A stretch of 64,000 bases of DNA from Akebia trifoliata. Lineage: Eukaryota; Streptophyta; Magnoliopsida; Ranunculales; Lardizabalaceae. How positions within the stretch are numbered: the stretch's first letter is position 1; every line of letters starts with the position of its first letter. Made by a program: the position numbers and the translations under genes. The notes below the pieces were generated by a model. The model did not search any database, was not told the DNA's origin, and worked only from the letters and a program-made list of their open reading frames with translations. Of the stretch, positions 20,950 through 54,469 are shown in pieces. Location: NCBI GenBank assembly GCA_017979445.1, contig CM030708.1, positions 28,677,613 through 28,741,612 on the forward strand, given 5' to 3'.

Positions 20950-22047
20950 GGTGCTGTTTGTTAAACTGAAAAAAATAAGTGCTGAATAGCATTAAGCACT
21001 GAAACTTATAAGCGCTGAATTTAAGTGCTGAAAAAGTTGTTTGTTTAGATGCTGAATCATGTTTGTTACACATTGCTGAAACTGATAAATTGTCTTTGTT
21101 GCCCTTACAATCATATTATACATTATTTACATGTTTCAAATGCTTATTTATTATCAAACACAATAAAATATATTATTTCTTATAAAACTAAAATACAATT
21201 TATTTTTAAATAATAAATAATACTCAATTAATCTTCAATTTATAAATAATAATTTCTATTTATAAAAACCCACAAATTTCAAATTAAAAATAATAATGTC
21301 ATACAAGTCACTAAAATTTGAAATCAACTTTAAAAGAACTTAATTTTGGATGAATAATTTTCGATGGAAATAAAGGATGTGTAATTATAAAAGCACCCTA
21401 TGAATTAATAAGGACAATCCACATTATAACCATTTTTTGTTTTGTTTTATATGGGTTAAAGTTTTTGGAATGAGCAAATTTTTAGTGAGGATGGTCTATA
21501 TAGTCTAGAGATCATCCTCACCAAAAATCAGTCTATTTTGAAACTTCTAACTTGTTAAAAATAGTTTTTTTTATTTTTAAAAAGGGACAATTTACGGTTC
21601 TTGAACTTGTTTTGATAGGGTTAGAAGTTTCAAGATGTGCTGATTTTTTGTGAAGATGATCTCCTCATTGTAGAGATCATCCTCACCAAAAATCAACTCA
21701 TTCCAAAACTTTTAACCCATATAAGACAAAATAATTTAGCTATGGTGTGGGTTTATTAATTTGTGGGGTGTTTATATACTTACCATGGGATATAAGAGGT
21801 AATATCCTTTTAAGAATAAGGGCATACTTGTCCATGTTCAAAAAAACAAAGGGCATACTTGTCCGTATTGAAAAAAGCGAAGTGCTTACCGCTTCAGCAC
21901 TTTTTTTCAGCATCAAAATAGTGCTGAATTTTTTTCACTTATTTTCAGCAATAAGCATAAGTAAACAAACGCGCTATTTTGACAAAAGTGCTGAATTTAA
22001 TTTTTTTCAGCAATAAGCACTGAAAAATAGCGCAAGCAAACACCGCC
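20950..22047. mobile_element. Harbinger-like element with a MITE inside
   Basis: Left end GGTGCTGTTTGTT and right end (reversed) GGCGGTGTTTGCTT, flanked by TTA (20947-20949, 22048-22050; the match extends to CTTAG). Both sides have many AGTGCTGAA/TTCAGCACT motifs. Harbinger is favoured by the TTA duplication and GG...TGTTTG end; a hAT origin cannot be excluded. The centre is taken by another MITE (21375-21784). Confidence 0.6.
21375..21784. mobile_element. Palindromic MITE (GATAATTATAAAAGCACC family), nested
   Basis: Left end GGATGTGTAATTATAAAAGC mirrors a weaker right end GGGGTGTTTATATACTTACC. The interior has the inverted GAGGATG...CATCCTCACC and GAGATCATCCTCACCAAAAA blocks shared with 15268-15655 and 50161-50394. 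No clear target duplication here. Confidence 0.6.
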
Positions 22048-22358
22048 TTAGTTTTATATATATATGTAAATAATGAGTTAGTGGTTAGCAAGGAAAAGTT
22101 GGATTCAAGGGAATTTGAACCTACAACGCAAGTGATTATGAAGTACTATTAAATTATTAACCGAAAATTAGGGCAAATTTGAAAGAAACCCTTCCATATA
22201 TCACTGTTTATTAAATTATTTTCCCTAGTTTTAGGCAGGTTGGTTGATATAAAAATTCTTTGCTAATCAAAACAAAGTTAAGCCTATTCAATAAATATAA
22301 GTAAAGAATTCATATCTTTAGCAATAAATATTTTAAAAATAAATAATTAATATTAAAA

Positions 22359-22576
22359 GGGTTGGGATCCCTCAACTCCTAAGAATGACTCATGAAAAAA
22401 AACACATGATTACTAAATGCAAAATCCAATGATTGAGATTTATCCTCAGGATAAGTATCTTCGGGATTTGTGTTATCAAGGTACTCATAAATCTAAACCA
22501 TTAGATTTTGTTTTTGAAGGATTGTGATCATGTGTTTTTTCACGAGTCATTCTTAGGAGTCAACCGATTCCAACTC
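22359..22576. mobile_element. Mutator-type MITE with perfect 9-bp TSD
   Basis: Left end GGGTTGGGATCCCTCAACTC and right end (reversed) GAGTTGGAATCGGTTGACTC, followed inward by CTAAGAATGACTCATG and its inverse. Both sides carry ATATTAAAA (22350-22358 and 22577-22585), a perfect 9-bp target duplication. No coding. Confidence 0.75.
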
Positions 22577-22989
22577 ATATTAAAATATTTATACATTATC
22601 ATATAGTCTTAAGTTAGGGTTGAACTGGGTTGCCCAAATCCTCCACCAGTGGTAGATTTACAATAGGGGTACATCGACACATGCCCCTTACCAGAGTTTT
22701 TAAAATTACGAAGGGGTTATGTCTTACTAAGACTAAAAATAGCAGTTAAAAAGAATATCCACCTCTATTGCCCCCCACAAGATTTTTTAAAAATTTATAA
22801 GAGAATTAGTTACCCCAATGTGGATAAATTCCTAGTTCCATCCCTGCTCTCAATCTGAATTAAGGCCGAGTTGAGTTATCTTAACCCAAGCTCAACTCAT
22901 GTTCTACATAACTTGGTCATGGCTCACCCATCAATGGGGTTGAGCTCAAGCCAGCACACCCAACTTGCACTTGCATATGTCAAAGAGTT

Positions 22990-23137
22990 GTGCTAGAGTG
23001 ACCTTAGTGGGGGACATCTTGGCGTTGTGGCATGCACATGTCCATAGATGCATTTTACTCGTATCTCGAAAAAACACATCTACATACATGCGCACCACCA
23101 CATCAAGATGTCCCCTACTGAGGTAACTCCAGCATTA
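22990..23137. mobile_element. Short palindromic MITE (AGTGACCT family)
   Basis: GCTAGAGTGACCTTAGTGGG at the left mirrors CCCTACTGAGGTAACTCCAG at the right, with GACATCTTG/CAAGATGTC inside. Related to 26446-26616 and to pieces near 32263-32590. Confidence 0.55.
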
Positions 23138-23224
23138 ATTTATGTTAAAATATCATTTATCATCCATTTACTATATGGCGTGATTTTATAACAAAATCAC
23201 TTAGGGTTTAATTCATAATTTTAT

Positions 23225-23569
23225 AGAATTACTATTGGCACCCCAAATTGTACTTATTCCACCACAACTTCTTAAACTGTTTATCACACATCAATTAGAG
23301 ATTAACCACACTCTTCAAAGTTCAAACGTCATAAAGTTTTGGCTCAAACTCTCTCTCAAACATTACAAAACATTATAACATGCATTCAAACAATTTAGTT
23401 GTTTAAAGTTGTGATTAGGCTCATAAAAAATCCCAAACTTAAAGCTAAAATATATAAATCAAGAAAAAGAAGAGAGAGAGAGAGCTCCTTTATTCTCAAC
23501 CATTTACTTTATCTTCTTTATTTTTTATTGAGGTGTAATAAGTAAAAGTTGAGTGCTAATAGCAGCTCT
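23225..23569. mobile_element. MITE, CTATTGGCA family
   Basis: Left end AGAATTACTATTGGCACCCC and right end AAAAGTTGAGTGCTAATAGCAGCTCT are diverged inverted ends of the 10705-11056 family. It ends 156 bp upstream of the gene B start codon, so it may form part of that promoter. Confidence 0.55.
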
Positions 23570-23633
23570 GTATTTTTATGGTGCGGTAATACCATCTCTG
23601 GAAAGTCGAAACAAGTCTCAATCGATTAAATAT

Positions 23634-23650
23634 CACGTGCTTTTCACGTG
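23634..23650. promoter_or_regulatory. Paired G-boxes upstream of gene B
   Basis: Two CACGTG palindromes, 23634-23639 and 23645-23650, 11 bp apart (one helical turn), 76-92 bp before the gene B ATG. The second reads TTCACGTGACC. CACGTG is bound by plant bHLH and bZIP factors. Use in vivo is inferred. Confidence 0.5.
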
Positions 23651-23725
23651 ACCTCATAGTTTTATCATTTACGAGATCTGACAAGAGCGAGTTGAATCTC
23701 TCTCTCTCTCTCGCTCGCCGAAGCC

Positions 23726-31504
<7,779 letters not shown>

Positions 31505-32262
31505 GTATAAAGACGAGCCACTTGGTCTCCCAACTGCACCAAAAATTGAGGCACTCTGCCATCAAATCTCTGTTTCACAAGATATTTGTAGCCAATGCTG
31601 TTTATGTTTTCTCGGGTATGACTTTATCAGGATTGATTCAACGTTCATTTTTTGTTTCCGTTTTTGTTGAAAGATCCATTTCTCAGTGTGTATTTAGATC
31701 TGATGTTTTTAGCAGTTAGTGGTTGTTGAATTATGACAAACTGCAAAGAACTGAGAAAGTGAAACTATCAAAAGGCCATTCCAATGAGAAAATGTATATG
31801 GAACTAGCAGGTTTATGATGTATTTGAATTATATAGTAGATGGATCAAATTGGAATAAAATCACAAATGGTCTATGTAAATTCTTAAGATGCCAGTTGTA
31901 CCATGTCGAGGAATTGCTTTACGGGAAAATTGCTCGACTGATTGTAGTTTCAGACCAAAGTAGAGTTGCCTTTTCGAAGTCCCATTACAACTGCCACACT
32001 GATGCCCTTGATATATGTTGGGGGGTGTGGGGGGGACTACAATTTTCCTCTATTGTTTCCCTTTTTAGATTCAAGAATAGTCCTGGACCATAATAATCTA
32101 GAAGTGGGAGTGCTTGATTGCAAAATAAAGGGAGATGTCAGACCTTTTGGGAACGTATCTGTCATCTGATCAAAATATAAATTTCTGAATTCATGTAAGA
32201 TGTATTTGGCTTTGACGGCATCTAAACATTTAAAAGAATCTTCAACTACTAAAGTACTTGCA
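31505..32262. other. Region downstream of gene B
   Basis: Holds the 3' UTR of gene B and AT-rich sequence. Open frames here (up to 104 codons, 31405-31719) overlap the last exon in another frame and are not supported. Confidence 0.4.
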
Positions 32263-32595
32263 GTGGCTTAAGTGAGTTCCTTTTATATATATATATATAT
32301 ATATTATAGGATCAGGATCCGTGTGCACACATATCTAACGTATTTTGTCCTATGTGAGTAAAGTTTCGGATTGAGCTGATTTTTGGTGAGGATGATCTCT
32401 ATGACGAGGAGATATTCCTCACCAAAAATCAGCTCAATCCGAACCTGTTAACCTCGTCAAAAATGATTTACAAAAAATGGATAAGAACCATAGATGCTTT
32501 TTCACTCATCTCGAGAAAAAATACACATGGGAAACCCATACACTTTCACATTAGGGTGTGCAATGTGAAGTCCGATCTTGAGATTACTTGCATTA
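32263..32595. mobile_element. Mixed MITE remnants beside a TA microsatellite
   Basis: (TA)n at about 32286-32305 is followed by GGATCAGGATCCGTGTG and one palindromic half-unit of the GATGATCTC family (32355-32480). Outside it, GTGGCTTAAGTGAGTTCC (32270) and ACTTCACATTGCACACC/GAGATTACTTGCA (about 32545-32590) look like arms of an AGTGACCT-type MITE, so one element appears inserted in the other. Boundaries uncertain. Confidence 0.45.
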
Positions 32596-32904
32596 CAAAT
32601 TAAAAAGATGTAAAAATGGGGATGAAATAGGGAAGAACGATGGCACCGTCTAAGATAGCTTGTGTTCTCTTCCCATATATTATGCTAATATGATTTTGGG
32701 CACATATCAAGTAGAGCCTTGTTGAATTCTTCATGGAAAAGCTAAAATCATTAATTCCTCTATAACTTGTATCGCAAGGATTAAAAATTGTGGAAATAAA
32801 CATCCCTCATAACTTAATACCGCACTTTAATTTATGATAACTACCCACAGCCATGTAATCCCCAATGTTCTTTGTTTTGTAAATGATAATTATAGACCAA
32901 ACTT

Positions 32905-33335
32905 AATTATGGTTATGTATCCATCCTGGGTTTCCCCCTCTTCTGGATACTGGGGCTCCTCCCTGGAGTTATTGAACCCATATGCATTATCACTGTCACC
33001 ATAGTAATATTTGTTCATCAAAATCCACCCCTTTTGATGTTCCAAACCCCTCATTGGCTGGTACTCATTACAATATGAATCCTCATTATTCAAGTTGTAA
33101 GAGTACTTGCCATTCTCTAGGAACCTGGCGTCACTCATGCCTTGCTTGTTTCTTGTCCTTGGCCCAATTGTTGTTGTAGCCCATGTTGAACTCTTTGTAC
33201 TCGTAGCTTCCACGAGAGTACTCTTCAGTTGATGTTTTGCCAGGGAGGTTGGCATACATATCATATGCATTATTGGTGGTGGTGGGAGAGTATTGGTTCT
33301 CGTCATGACCGTCGAGGCAAAAAGGACTTTATTCA
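32905..33335 (-). pseudogene. Fibre protein E6-like pseudogene
   Basis: Two minus frames together read like the C-terminal two thirds of plant E6-like secreted proteins. About 33330-33150 gives NAYDMYANLPGKTSTEEYSR and EFNMGYNNNWAKDKK; after a one-base shift near 33145, the next frame gives QGMSDARFLENGKYSYNLNN, NEYQPMRG and DNAYGFNNSREE. G-M-S-D-x-R-F-L-E-N-G-K-Y is the E6 hallmark. The shift breaks the frame, a stop closes the upstream side, and the signal peptide is missing, so this is a pseudogene. E6-like proteins are Asn/Tyr-rich apoplastic proteins of unknown role. A sequencing error could explain the shift but not the missing start. Confidence 0.7.
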
Positions 33336-34003
33336 TTAGGAATCTCCAATGAAGGCCGACCACGTGAACAACATAAGTAGGGAAAAAAAACACAGTATTT
33401 ACACATGACTTGGCTGTAAATAGGTTTATTTTTTTGCTATGTTGGTTAAAGTCTTGAGTGTTGATACGAATTACCTGGGTTTAGAAACCCATATGGTGCA
33501 AAAAGGTCTTCACTTTTTAAGTCTCTGGAGGGAAGAGCTTAAATTCTATAGGTATAGATGTGTATAGAGAAAGGCTTTGAAGATGTTTAATGATATGATA
33601 CAAAAGGGTAATCTTCCCATATGGTTTTTCTTTTGTCAAATATTAGTGTCCACTTTGAAGTTTTACTCCTTTAAAAGCAAGTAAAATGCTATCTGTGATG
33701 CGGGAAGGATGATCAAGGAAAATGATTTTCTTTGTCCGTCAATAGAGAAACAATATACATTTAAATTTATAATTCATTAAATTTTTTTATAATTTGTATA
33801 AACCAAACGAAATCATGTGGTTCAAAAGTACTTTTGCAATAGTTATCATCACTCTCACGTGTTTTTATTATAAAAATTACTGGAACACGGCCATATCTAT
33901 CTATTGGGCTTGGATGTTACATTAATTACCACTGTTCTTTGACACAGGTTTTTACATATATATGCCTTATTTGCACTGGGACTTTGATCTTCACCCCCAA
34001 AAT

Positions 34004-34225
34004 CCTCTAATTTTTTTTTTTGATAAGAATATATTGAAAAAAGAGGGGAAAGATTACAAGAGGCCGAGAAAGCCTCGCAAAGGCTACACAAAAGAAAAGC
34101 AAAAGCATCAATGATTACAAACAGAATTCCATCTAAAGACAAAATCATCAAAAGTGATCCCTTGAATTCTAAATTCTGATTGGACCATAGGTACAACAAA
34201 CCCAAAATCTCCAAGAGTCATTTTC
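34004..34225 (-). mobile_element. L1-type LINE 3' end
   Basis: On the minus strand the sequence ends TTTCAATATATTCTTATC followed by about 11 A, preceded by the CTTTTGTGTAGCCTTTGCGAGG type of tail seen in plant L1 elements. 5' truncated, no coding. The 33340-34003 stretch before it and 34226-34753 after it show no feature beyond the probable gene C 3' UTR. Confidence 0.5.
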
Positions 34226-34753
34226 TTACTTGATTGATGAGCTATGGTTGTTGTATCATGGGTTTGTTAGGCAGAAGACGGGTCAGATGATATAACAAGA
34301 ATACATTAGGTTATAGAAAAGAAAGAATGGAAAAAATGGTGAATTCCATGGGATTCTTGATTGACATCCACATGAATAAAACTCTTTCTACTAAAATGAA
34401 ATAGTGGATGACATTGCAACTCTTATTAGTCACATGATTGAGGTGTTTGTTTAATCAGGACTGAAAACTAGAAGATCATAAAAATGACGAGAATACATTT
34501 CTGCTGACAACATTGTATTTGTAATTGTTTTTAATTAAATCGTATAAATACTACATTAACATCAAACAGTACTAATTTTTGGCTATATTTTATTTTTATG
34601 CCAATAATTAAAAATAAAAACTCTTGAACATTGTTATAGGAATTATAGATCATATATGCTATTCTTCCATTTATTTGCATTGGAGGCATGTAAAAACACC
34701 ACCTGAGCTAAGAGAAATGTCTCCCTTCTGACTTTTGAGTTTTTAATCCCTCT

Positions 34754-49244
<14,491 letters not shown>

Positions 49245-49513
49245 GATTACAACACGAAGAAAACTGAAACCACATCAAATCATTGAAATGTTTCGTTAAC
49301 CAACAAAAAAAAAAGGATTTTGAAGTTCATTGCAGTTAAAATTGCCAACAATCATCCATTTTCACAAGAAAACTACAAATTAAAAATAAATAAATACGAA
49401 CAGGAGTCAAATCTGAGCGGATTTGATTGGAAGTTTATTATTAGACGGAACAATCAATAGAAGCTAATCTAAGAGGGAATCAGATCAAAAGCTTTATGGA
49501 ACTTGAATCGTAC

Positions 49514-49680
49514 CTTCTTTGGTGTTAAAGTGAAGATCACAGATAAGAATCTCTGTTTGATTTTGTTGCTCTTATGGAGATTTCAACCAAACAAAACTCT
49601 TGTTAACGAGACAACCACGACAGAGATCAAATTAGGGTTTTCGTCTTCGCATTTATAAACTATAAACTTTGGTCAAAGTA
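49514..49680 (-). promoter_or_regulatory. Gene C leader exon and core promoter
   Basis: A donor-like AAG|GTACGA at 49514/49513 and acceptor TTTCAG at 49264 suggest a 5'-UTR intron (49264-49513). Upstream lie AAACCCTAAT (telobox-like, about 49631-49641), a TATA-like TTTATAAA (49652-49659) and a W-box TTGACC (49671-49676). Transcription would start near 49620-49630. All inferred from motifs. Confidence 0.5.
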
Positions 49681-49894
49681 AAATTGCATTTGCTCTTCTA
49701 GTTCTAGCCGAAGTTGTTAATAAGACAACGTTGGCGCGTGGCATCAAACGTACGGCTCAGATGGCAGACGATTTATAAAAGCAATAATAAAGATTTGGTT
49801 CTTTATATTATTTTTCCAAAGATTTGGATCTCAACCCACGTTGGAGGTTTTCTATTCGCAATATCTTTTGGATAAGACACGTATCTGTGTTTTG

Positions 49895-50530
49895 GGTTAT
49901 TAACATGTGCCGCACACTATACAATGCATTAAATAATGAATACACCTCGAAATTTTAAGATGCATCAAACACACCTCCCTCACCGGTCTCAAGTTCGAAT
50001 CCCACTAGTTGCTAACATCAAGGACCGTAGGGTTAAAAGTCTTATTCAAAGAAGAGGGAATAGTTGGTGCACGCAAACTAACCCAAATACCCTTCTATAA
50101 AAATAAATAAATAAAATACCGAGGTGTATATGATGAATTTTAAGGGTAAATGTTAACAAAGGATAATTATAAAAGCACCTACAAATTAACAAGGACAATC
50201 CACACTATAGCAAAATCGGTAGAAGTTTCGAAATGGAGTGATTTTTTATAAGGATAATCTCTATGTCCTCATCATAGAGGTCCTCCTCACCAAAAATCAG
50301 CTCATTATGAAGCTTTTAACCCATATATGACAAAACAATTTGGCTATGGTGTGAGTTGCCTTTATTAATTCTTGTGGTGCTTTTATAATTATCCGTTTAC
50401 AAAACCATCAAAATAATTTTCTTGCGAAAACACCTGCAAATTCTTATTTTTTAAAGTGTATTTACTATTTAATGTGTCTTAACATACGTCTTTAAGGCAC
50501 AACATAAACAAAACTTCTATCCTAGAGTGA
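49895..50530. mobile_element. Degenerate GGGTTTTGTTAAC-type element with SINE-like piece
   Basis: Left part GTTATTAACATGTGCCGCAC and right part TAATGTGTCTTAACATACGT CTTTAAGGCAC recall the 41544-41725 ends. Inside is CTCAAGTTCGAATCCCACTAG (49992-50012), a pol III B-box-like sequence (GTTCGAATCC), and the MITE 50161-50394. Confidence 0.4.
50161..50394. mobile_element. Palindromic MITE with exact terminal repeats
   Basis: GGATAATTATAAAAGCACC and its exact inverse GGTGCTTTTATAATTATCC are the ends. GTTAACAAA (50152-50160) and GTTTACAAA (50395-50403) flank it, a 9-bp duplication with one mismatch, which fits Mutator. The interior shares the GATCCTCCTCACCAAAAATCAGC units. Confidence 0.75.
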
Positions 50531-50698
50531 TTAAGCTTAAATTTTGTAGTGTTTTTATTTTTTATAGTTTCCCATGCATTTTAGAGATCCCCATAGATGC
50601 CACATTTCTATTGGTTCACGTTGGTTGAGGTAGTATTTGCTTTTCATTTTCTTTTATGTTATTTAGTACAAGCACATGCAAATTTATATATATATATA

Positions 50699-51073
50699 GG
50701 GTGAGGTTTCTATGACCCCCATTACGACTCACATTGCGACACACCGTTTGTCTTATATGGGAAAAATGTTTGGAATGGACTGATTTTTTGTGAGAATGAT
50801 CTCTGTGATGAAGGGATCATCCTTGCAAAAAATCATCCAATTCCAAAACTTTTAACCCCATCAAAATTGATTTACAAAAATTGGACAGTCTAAAATTTTT
50901 CAACTTGTAATCATGGGGTTAGAAGTTTCATAATGAGCTGATTTTTGGCAAGGATGACCTCCTCACTATAGAGATCATCCTCACAAAAAACAGCCCATAC
51001 CAAACATTTTTGCCCATATAAGACAAAACGGTGTGTCGCAATGTGAGTTGTAATGGGGGTCTACAAAACCACC

Positions 51074-51074
<1 letters not shown>
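50699..51074. mobile_element. Palindromic TA-associated MITE, cluster member 1
   Basis: Left GGGTGAGGTTTCTATGACCC and right (reversed) GGGTGGTTTTGTAGACCCCC, then CACATTGCGACACACCG on both arms; the inside has two GAGATCATCCTCAC palindromic units. Left flank (TA)n, right flank (AC)n then (TA)n. Confidence 0.65.
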
Positions 51075-51109
<35 letters not shown>

Positions 51110-51497
51110 GGGGACGGTTCAGCAGTCCTAAAAGTTTGCCAAGTTTGGTGCCAAACATTTTTCAAAATATGGGTTAGAAGCTTTGGAATGAGCTGATTTT
51201 TTGTGAGGTTGATCTCTATGATGAGGAGATCATCCTCACCAAAATCAGCCTATTCCAAAACTTCTAACCCCATCAAAAGTGATTTACAAAAATTGGGCGG
51301 CCCACGATTCTTCAACTTGTAAACTAGGGTTAGAAGTTTCAAAATGAGCTGATTTTTTGTGAGGATGATCTATTCAGTGAAGAGATCATCCTCACAAAAA
51401 ATCAGCTCATTTTGAAACTTCTAACCCCATCAAAAGTGATTTACAAAAAATGTTTGGCACCAAACTTGGCAAACTTTAGGGCTATTGAACCGCTCGC
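51110..51497. mobile_element. Palindromic TA-associated MITE, cluster member 2
   Basis: Same subfamily as 15268-15655: GGGGACGGTTCAGCAGTCCT at the left, ...AGGGCTATTGAACCGCTCGC at the right. ATATATATA flanks both sides, consistent with a 9-bp duplication but not provable in a microsatellite. Confidence 0.7.
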
Positions 51498-51517
51498 ATA
51501 TATATATATATATATAT

Positions 51518-51880
51518 GGGTCAGGTTCAAACGACAATCATTTCAACACACATATAGACAATGTGTTTTGTCTTATATGGGCAAAAATGTTTGGAATGGG
51601 CTGATTTTTTGTGAGGATGATCTCTGTGGTGAGGAGATCATCCTTGCCAAAAATCAGCTCATTATGAAACTTCTAGACTGTCCAATTTTTGTTGAAAAAT
51701 TTTAGACCGTCCAACTTTTGTAAATCAATTTTGATGGGGTTAGAAGTTTTGGAATGGGATGATTTTTTGCCAGGATGATCCCCTCATCACAGAGATCATC
51801 CTCACTAAAAATCAGCCCATTCCAAACATTTTTGCCCATATAAGACAAACACGTTGTCTATATGTGTGTCGCAGAACCCG

Positions 51881-51884
<4 letters not shown>
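51518..51884. mobile_element. Palindromic TA-associated MITE, cluster member 3
   Basis: Left GGGTCAGGTTCAAACGACAA, right (reversed) GGGTCGGGTTCTGCGACACA; CATATAGACAA(T/C)GTGTTT on both arms and internal GGATGATCTC palindromes. TATATATAT flanks both sides; the right TA tract runs into (GA)n to about 51956. Confidence 0.7.
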
Positions 51885-51956
<72 letters not shown>

Positions 51957-51958
<2 letters not shown>

Positions 51959-53672
51959 TTTCTGAATTGCTATCAAAAAATAAAAAGAAATTATCTTGCT
52001 CTTTCAATTACATAGCTTTCTTATTTAAAGGATTTTGTAGGCAAATTTTATTTAGCAATTTTCATGGACCCTCCTTAGCAATACCTCAATTTTACTTATT
52101 TGTTTTTTGGATTTCAATGTGTCGTGTATCCTTTTCTTTTATTATTATTATTATATTTTAATTGTGTTTTTACTTACTTTGGTGGGACTCATTAGAAAAT
52201 GTCAAGTTTGGGTTTGGTTTGCCTTTAGAGTCGTGCTGGAGTGACTTACAGCTTGTACTTCAACATCATTCTTACCTTTAATCATGCCAAGGTGGGAATT
52301 TGAAGTTTGAGATTCAACCAACCAAGATAAGATGGGCCCTGTTATATTTGTTATTATTATCAGTTGTCTAATTACTTTTATTGTTTAAGAAATTTTAATA
52401 TTTGATGTTTTTGCAATGTTTATAATTTTTTGCGTATGTTTTTAAAATTCAAAATTATCGTTTAAGAATTTTAAACTTGTTTAAGACTTTTAAAATGGAG
52501 GATTATCATTTTTTGTGAATTTTAAGGGAAACTTTGTTATTTGTTAAATATTTCGAATTTTGGTGAAAAACTTAGTTTTATCCCAAAATGATGATTTTTA
52601 TACTCCAAAGTCTCATGTTCTTGGCGTAATTTTGGTCATTTTGTCAAGAAAAGCGAAAATGTTCTTCCAGTTCCGGATTTAGTTTCTATGTCCCAAAGTT
52701 GAATTTCCTAACGTTTTAATATCTCTAAAATCAGTGAAACGTGACTGCAATCCTGGGCATGCATAATCTCTATGCCAAGTGTGCCAAGGGGGAAAGAATT
52801 CCAAAAAATTTTACGAATTCAAATGAAGATATTAAAGGAATTGGACGGGCTGAGAAAAGTTGGGAGAGGTCTCGCACAAATTTTCGATCTCTTTAATTAC
52901 TTTTATTGTTCATCATTAAAAAATCACAACAATCAGAGTGATAAATTGTCCGATTAGGCAGATACAAAATGGGATGTCTACAAGGAAAAATCTAATTATA
53001 TATTTTACAAGAGAATAACCCTAATATCACCAAATTTTCATGTGAATTTATTAAATTATCATTTTTTTTCCTCGTGTACCTAGTTAATGATTAGGGGTAT
53101 CATGTTAAGTCCAAAGGTAGGGCCATGCTTAATAATTTTCATCCCATCAAATCTGAATTGGGCTATTGCTTAATGGTAACTAGATTAGCACGACCCAACC
53201 CGCTACTATATCTTATATAAATATTCATAACAACATATTTAATTAGATGAATATTTTCTTAATAAGAGTAAGATATAATGTATAATTACAATTTAAATCT
53301 TATTTATAATTTTTATAGGTTAATAAGACATTAATTTCAAATTCAATTAGATAATTTTCAAACCAAATAATAATTTGGAAAGTACCTTTCATTTGACTCG
53401 AATCAAGCCAGAACCCACTAGAGTAGGGTTTCAACTTAAGCCCTATAGGAGTAAAAGGTTGGTCTAGTTAGAGCCCATCTCTTTAGATTCGGGACAGTGC
53501 TGAACAAATCCGTGCCTGAACCCACCCTCATCACTTTAAGACAAGGGCTTGACAACCCTATTAATGACCATGTTGCTCATCTCTTTAAACAAAAGCTTTA
53601 CAATTTCTTTCTGGCCACATTACCAATATTTAAAGAAAATAATTGTCTGTGAACATGTTCCTAATATTGCTA
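51957..53672. other. Unassigned intergenic stretch
   Basis: AT-rich. A CGTGCTGGAGTGACTTACAG piece at 52232-52251 recalls one arm of the AGTGACCT MITE family. No coding frame with recognisable features. Confidence 0.4.
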
Positions 53673-53897
53673 TCTCTATAATAAAACACAATGGTCAACC
53701 CTTCTCCATTTATCCACCACATAAAAAGGGGTTTAAAATTTAGTATCGTTGTGAATCTCGAGGATAACTTTAAACGTTATTGTCTATACTCTTCTATTAT
53801 TTTTCAAGAATATCTTTCTAACTTTATTGTCTTTATTATTTTACCCCCCTTAACCACAAAGAGGATGCTTGTGTCAATAGGTAAGGTCAAACTCTAG
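53673..53897 (+). mobile_element. Non-autonomous Helitron
   Basis: Starts TCTCTATAATAAAACACAAT, ends AAAGAGGATGCTTGTGTCAA TAGGTAAGGTCAAACTCTAG, matching the 12102-12833 family. The next base pair begins another TCTATATAATAAA (53898), again head to tail. Confidence 0.65.
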
Positions 53898-54469
53898 TCT
53901 ATATAATAAATCTCGCAAGCATCTCAAGGAATAATTTCAACTTTATTCTCTCTTCTCTCCTACTTTTTCAAGAATACCCTTTCAAATTTATTGCCTTTTG
54001 TCCTCTCCTTTTCCAATACTTAGTGTTCATTTGTGCCTACGGCACGAACATCCTCTCTTGGGGTTAAGGGGGGTAAAAAATAAGATAGAAGAGATGAAAA
54101 ATAAAAGAAATAAAATGAATCTCACAAAAGAGGGCTTATCATTGTTATTAAAAAAAATTGAAGTTACAAGATAAAAAATAATAAAATAATAAAATGATTT
54201 AAAATTAAGATATAATAAAGTTAAAAGGAATGAAGAGGAAAGACAAAAAAAAGTATGTTGTGTGTCGATGGGACATTTGTCCAATCATAGTCGTGGTCGA
54301 GGGGACATTTATTACCAACTCAAAAAACATAAAACTATAAATATCCTTCTATATTTATTGTCTTTAACCCTTCTACCATTTTTCAATAATACTCCCACAA
54401 CTTTGTTATATTTCTTATTTTAACCCCTTAACCCCAAAGAGGATGGTTGTGCCATCAGCACGGCAAAAT
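53898..54469 (+). mobile_element. Second Helitron with an inverted Helitron piece inside
   Basis: Begins TCTATATAATAAATCTCG directly after the preceding CTAG and ends near CAGCACGGCAAAATCTAT (54469; terminal CTAG changed). Between, about 54025-54070 reads the family's 3' end in reverse (GTGCCTACGGCACGAACATC CTCTC), so an opposite-strand copy appears inserted. Boundaries of the inner copy are uncertain. Confidence 0.45.

Noticed and set aside
32890..33393. 167-codon minus-strand open frame as an intact gene
   Set aside because: Only its later part matches E6-like proteins; the upstream part of this frame is a shifted reading of the true E6 frame, so it is a pseudogene.
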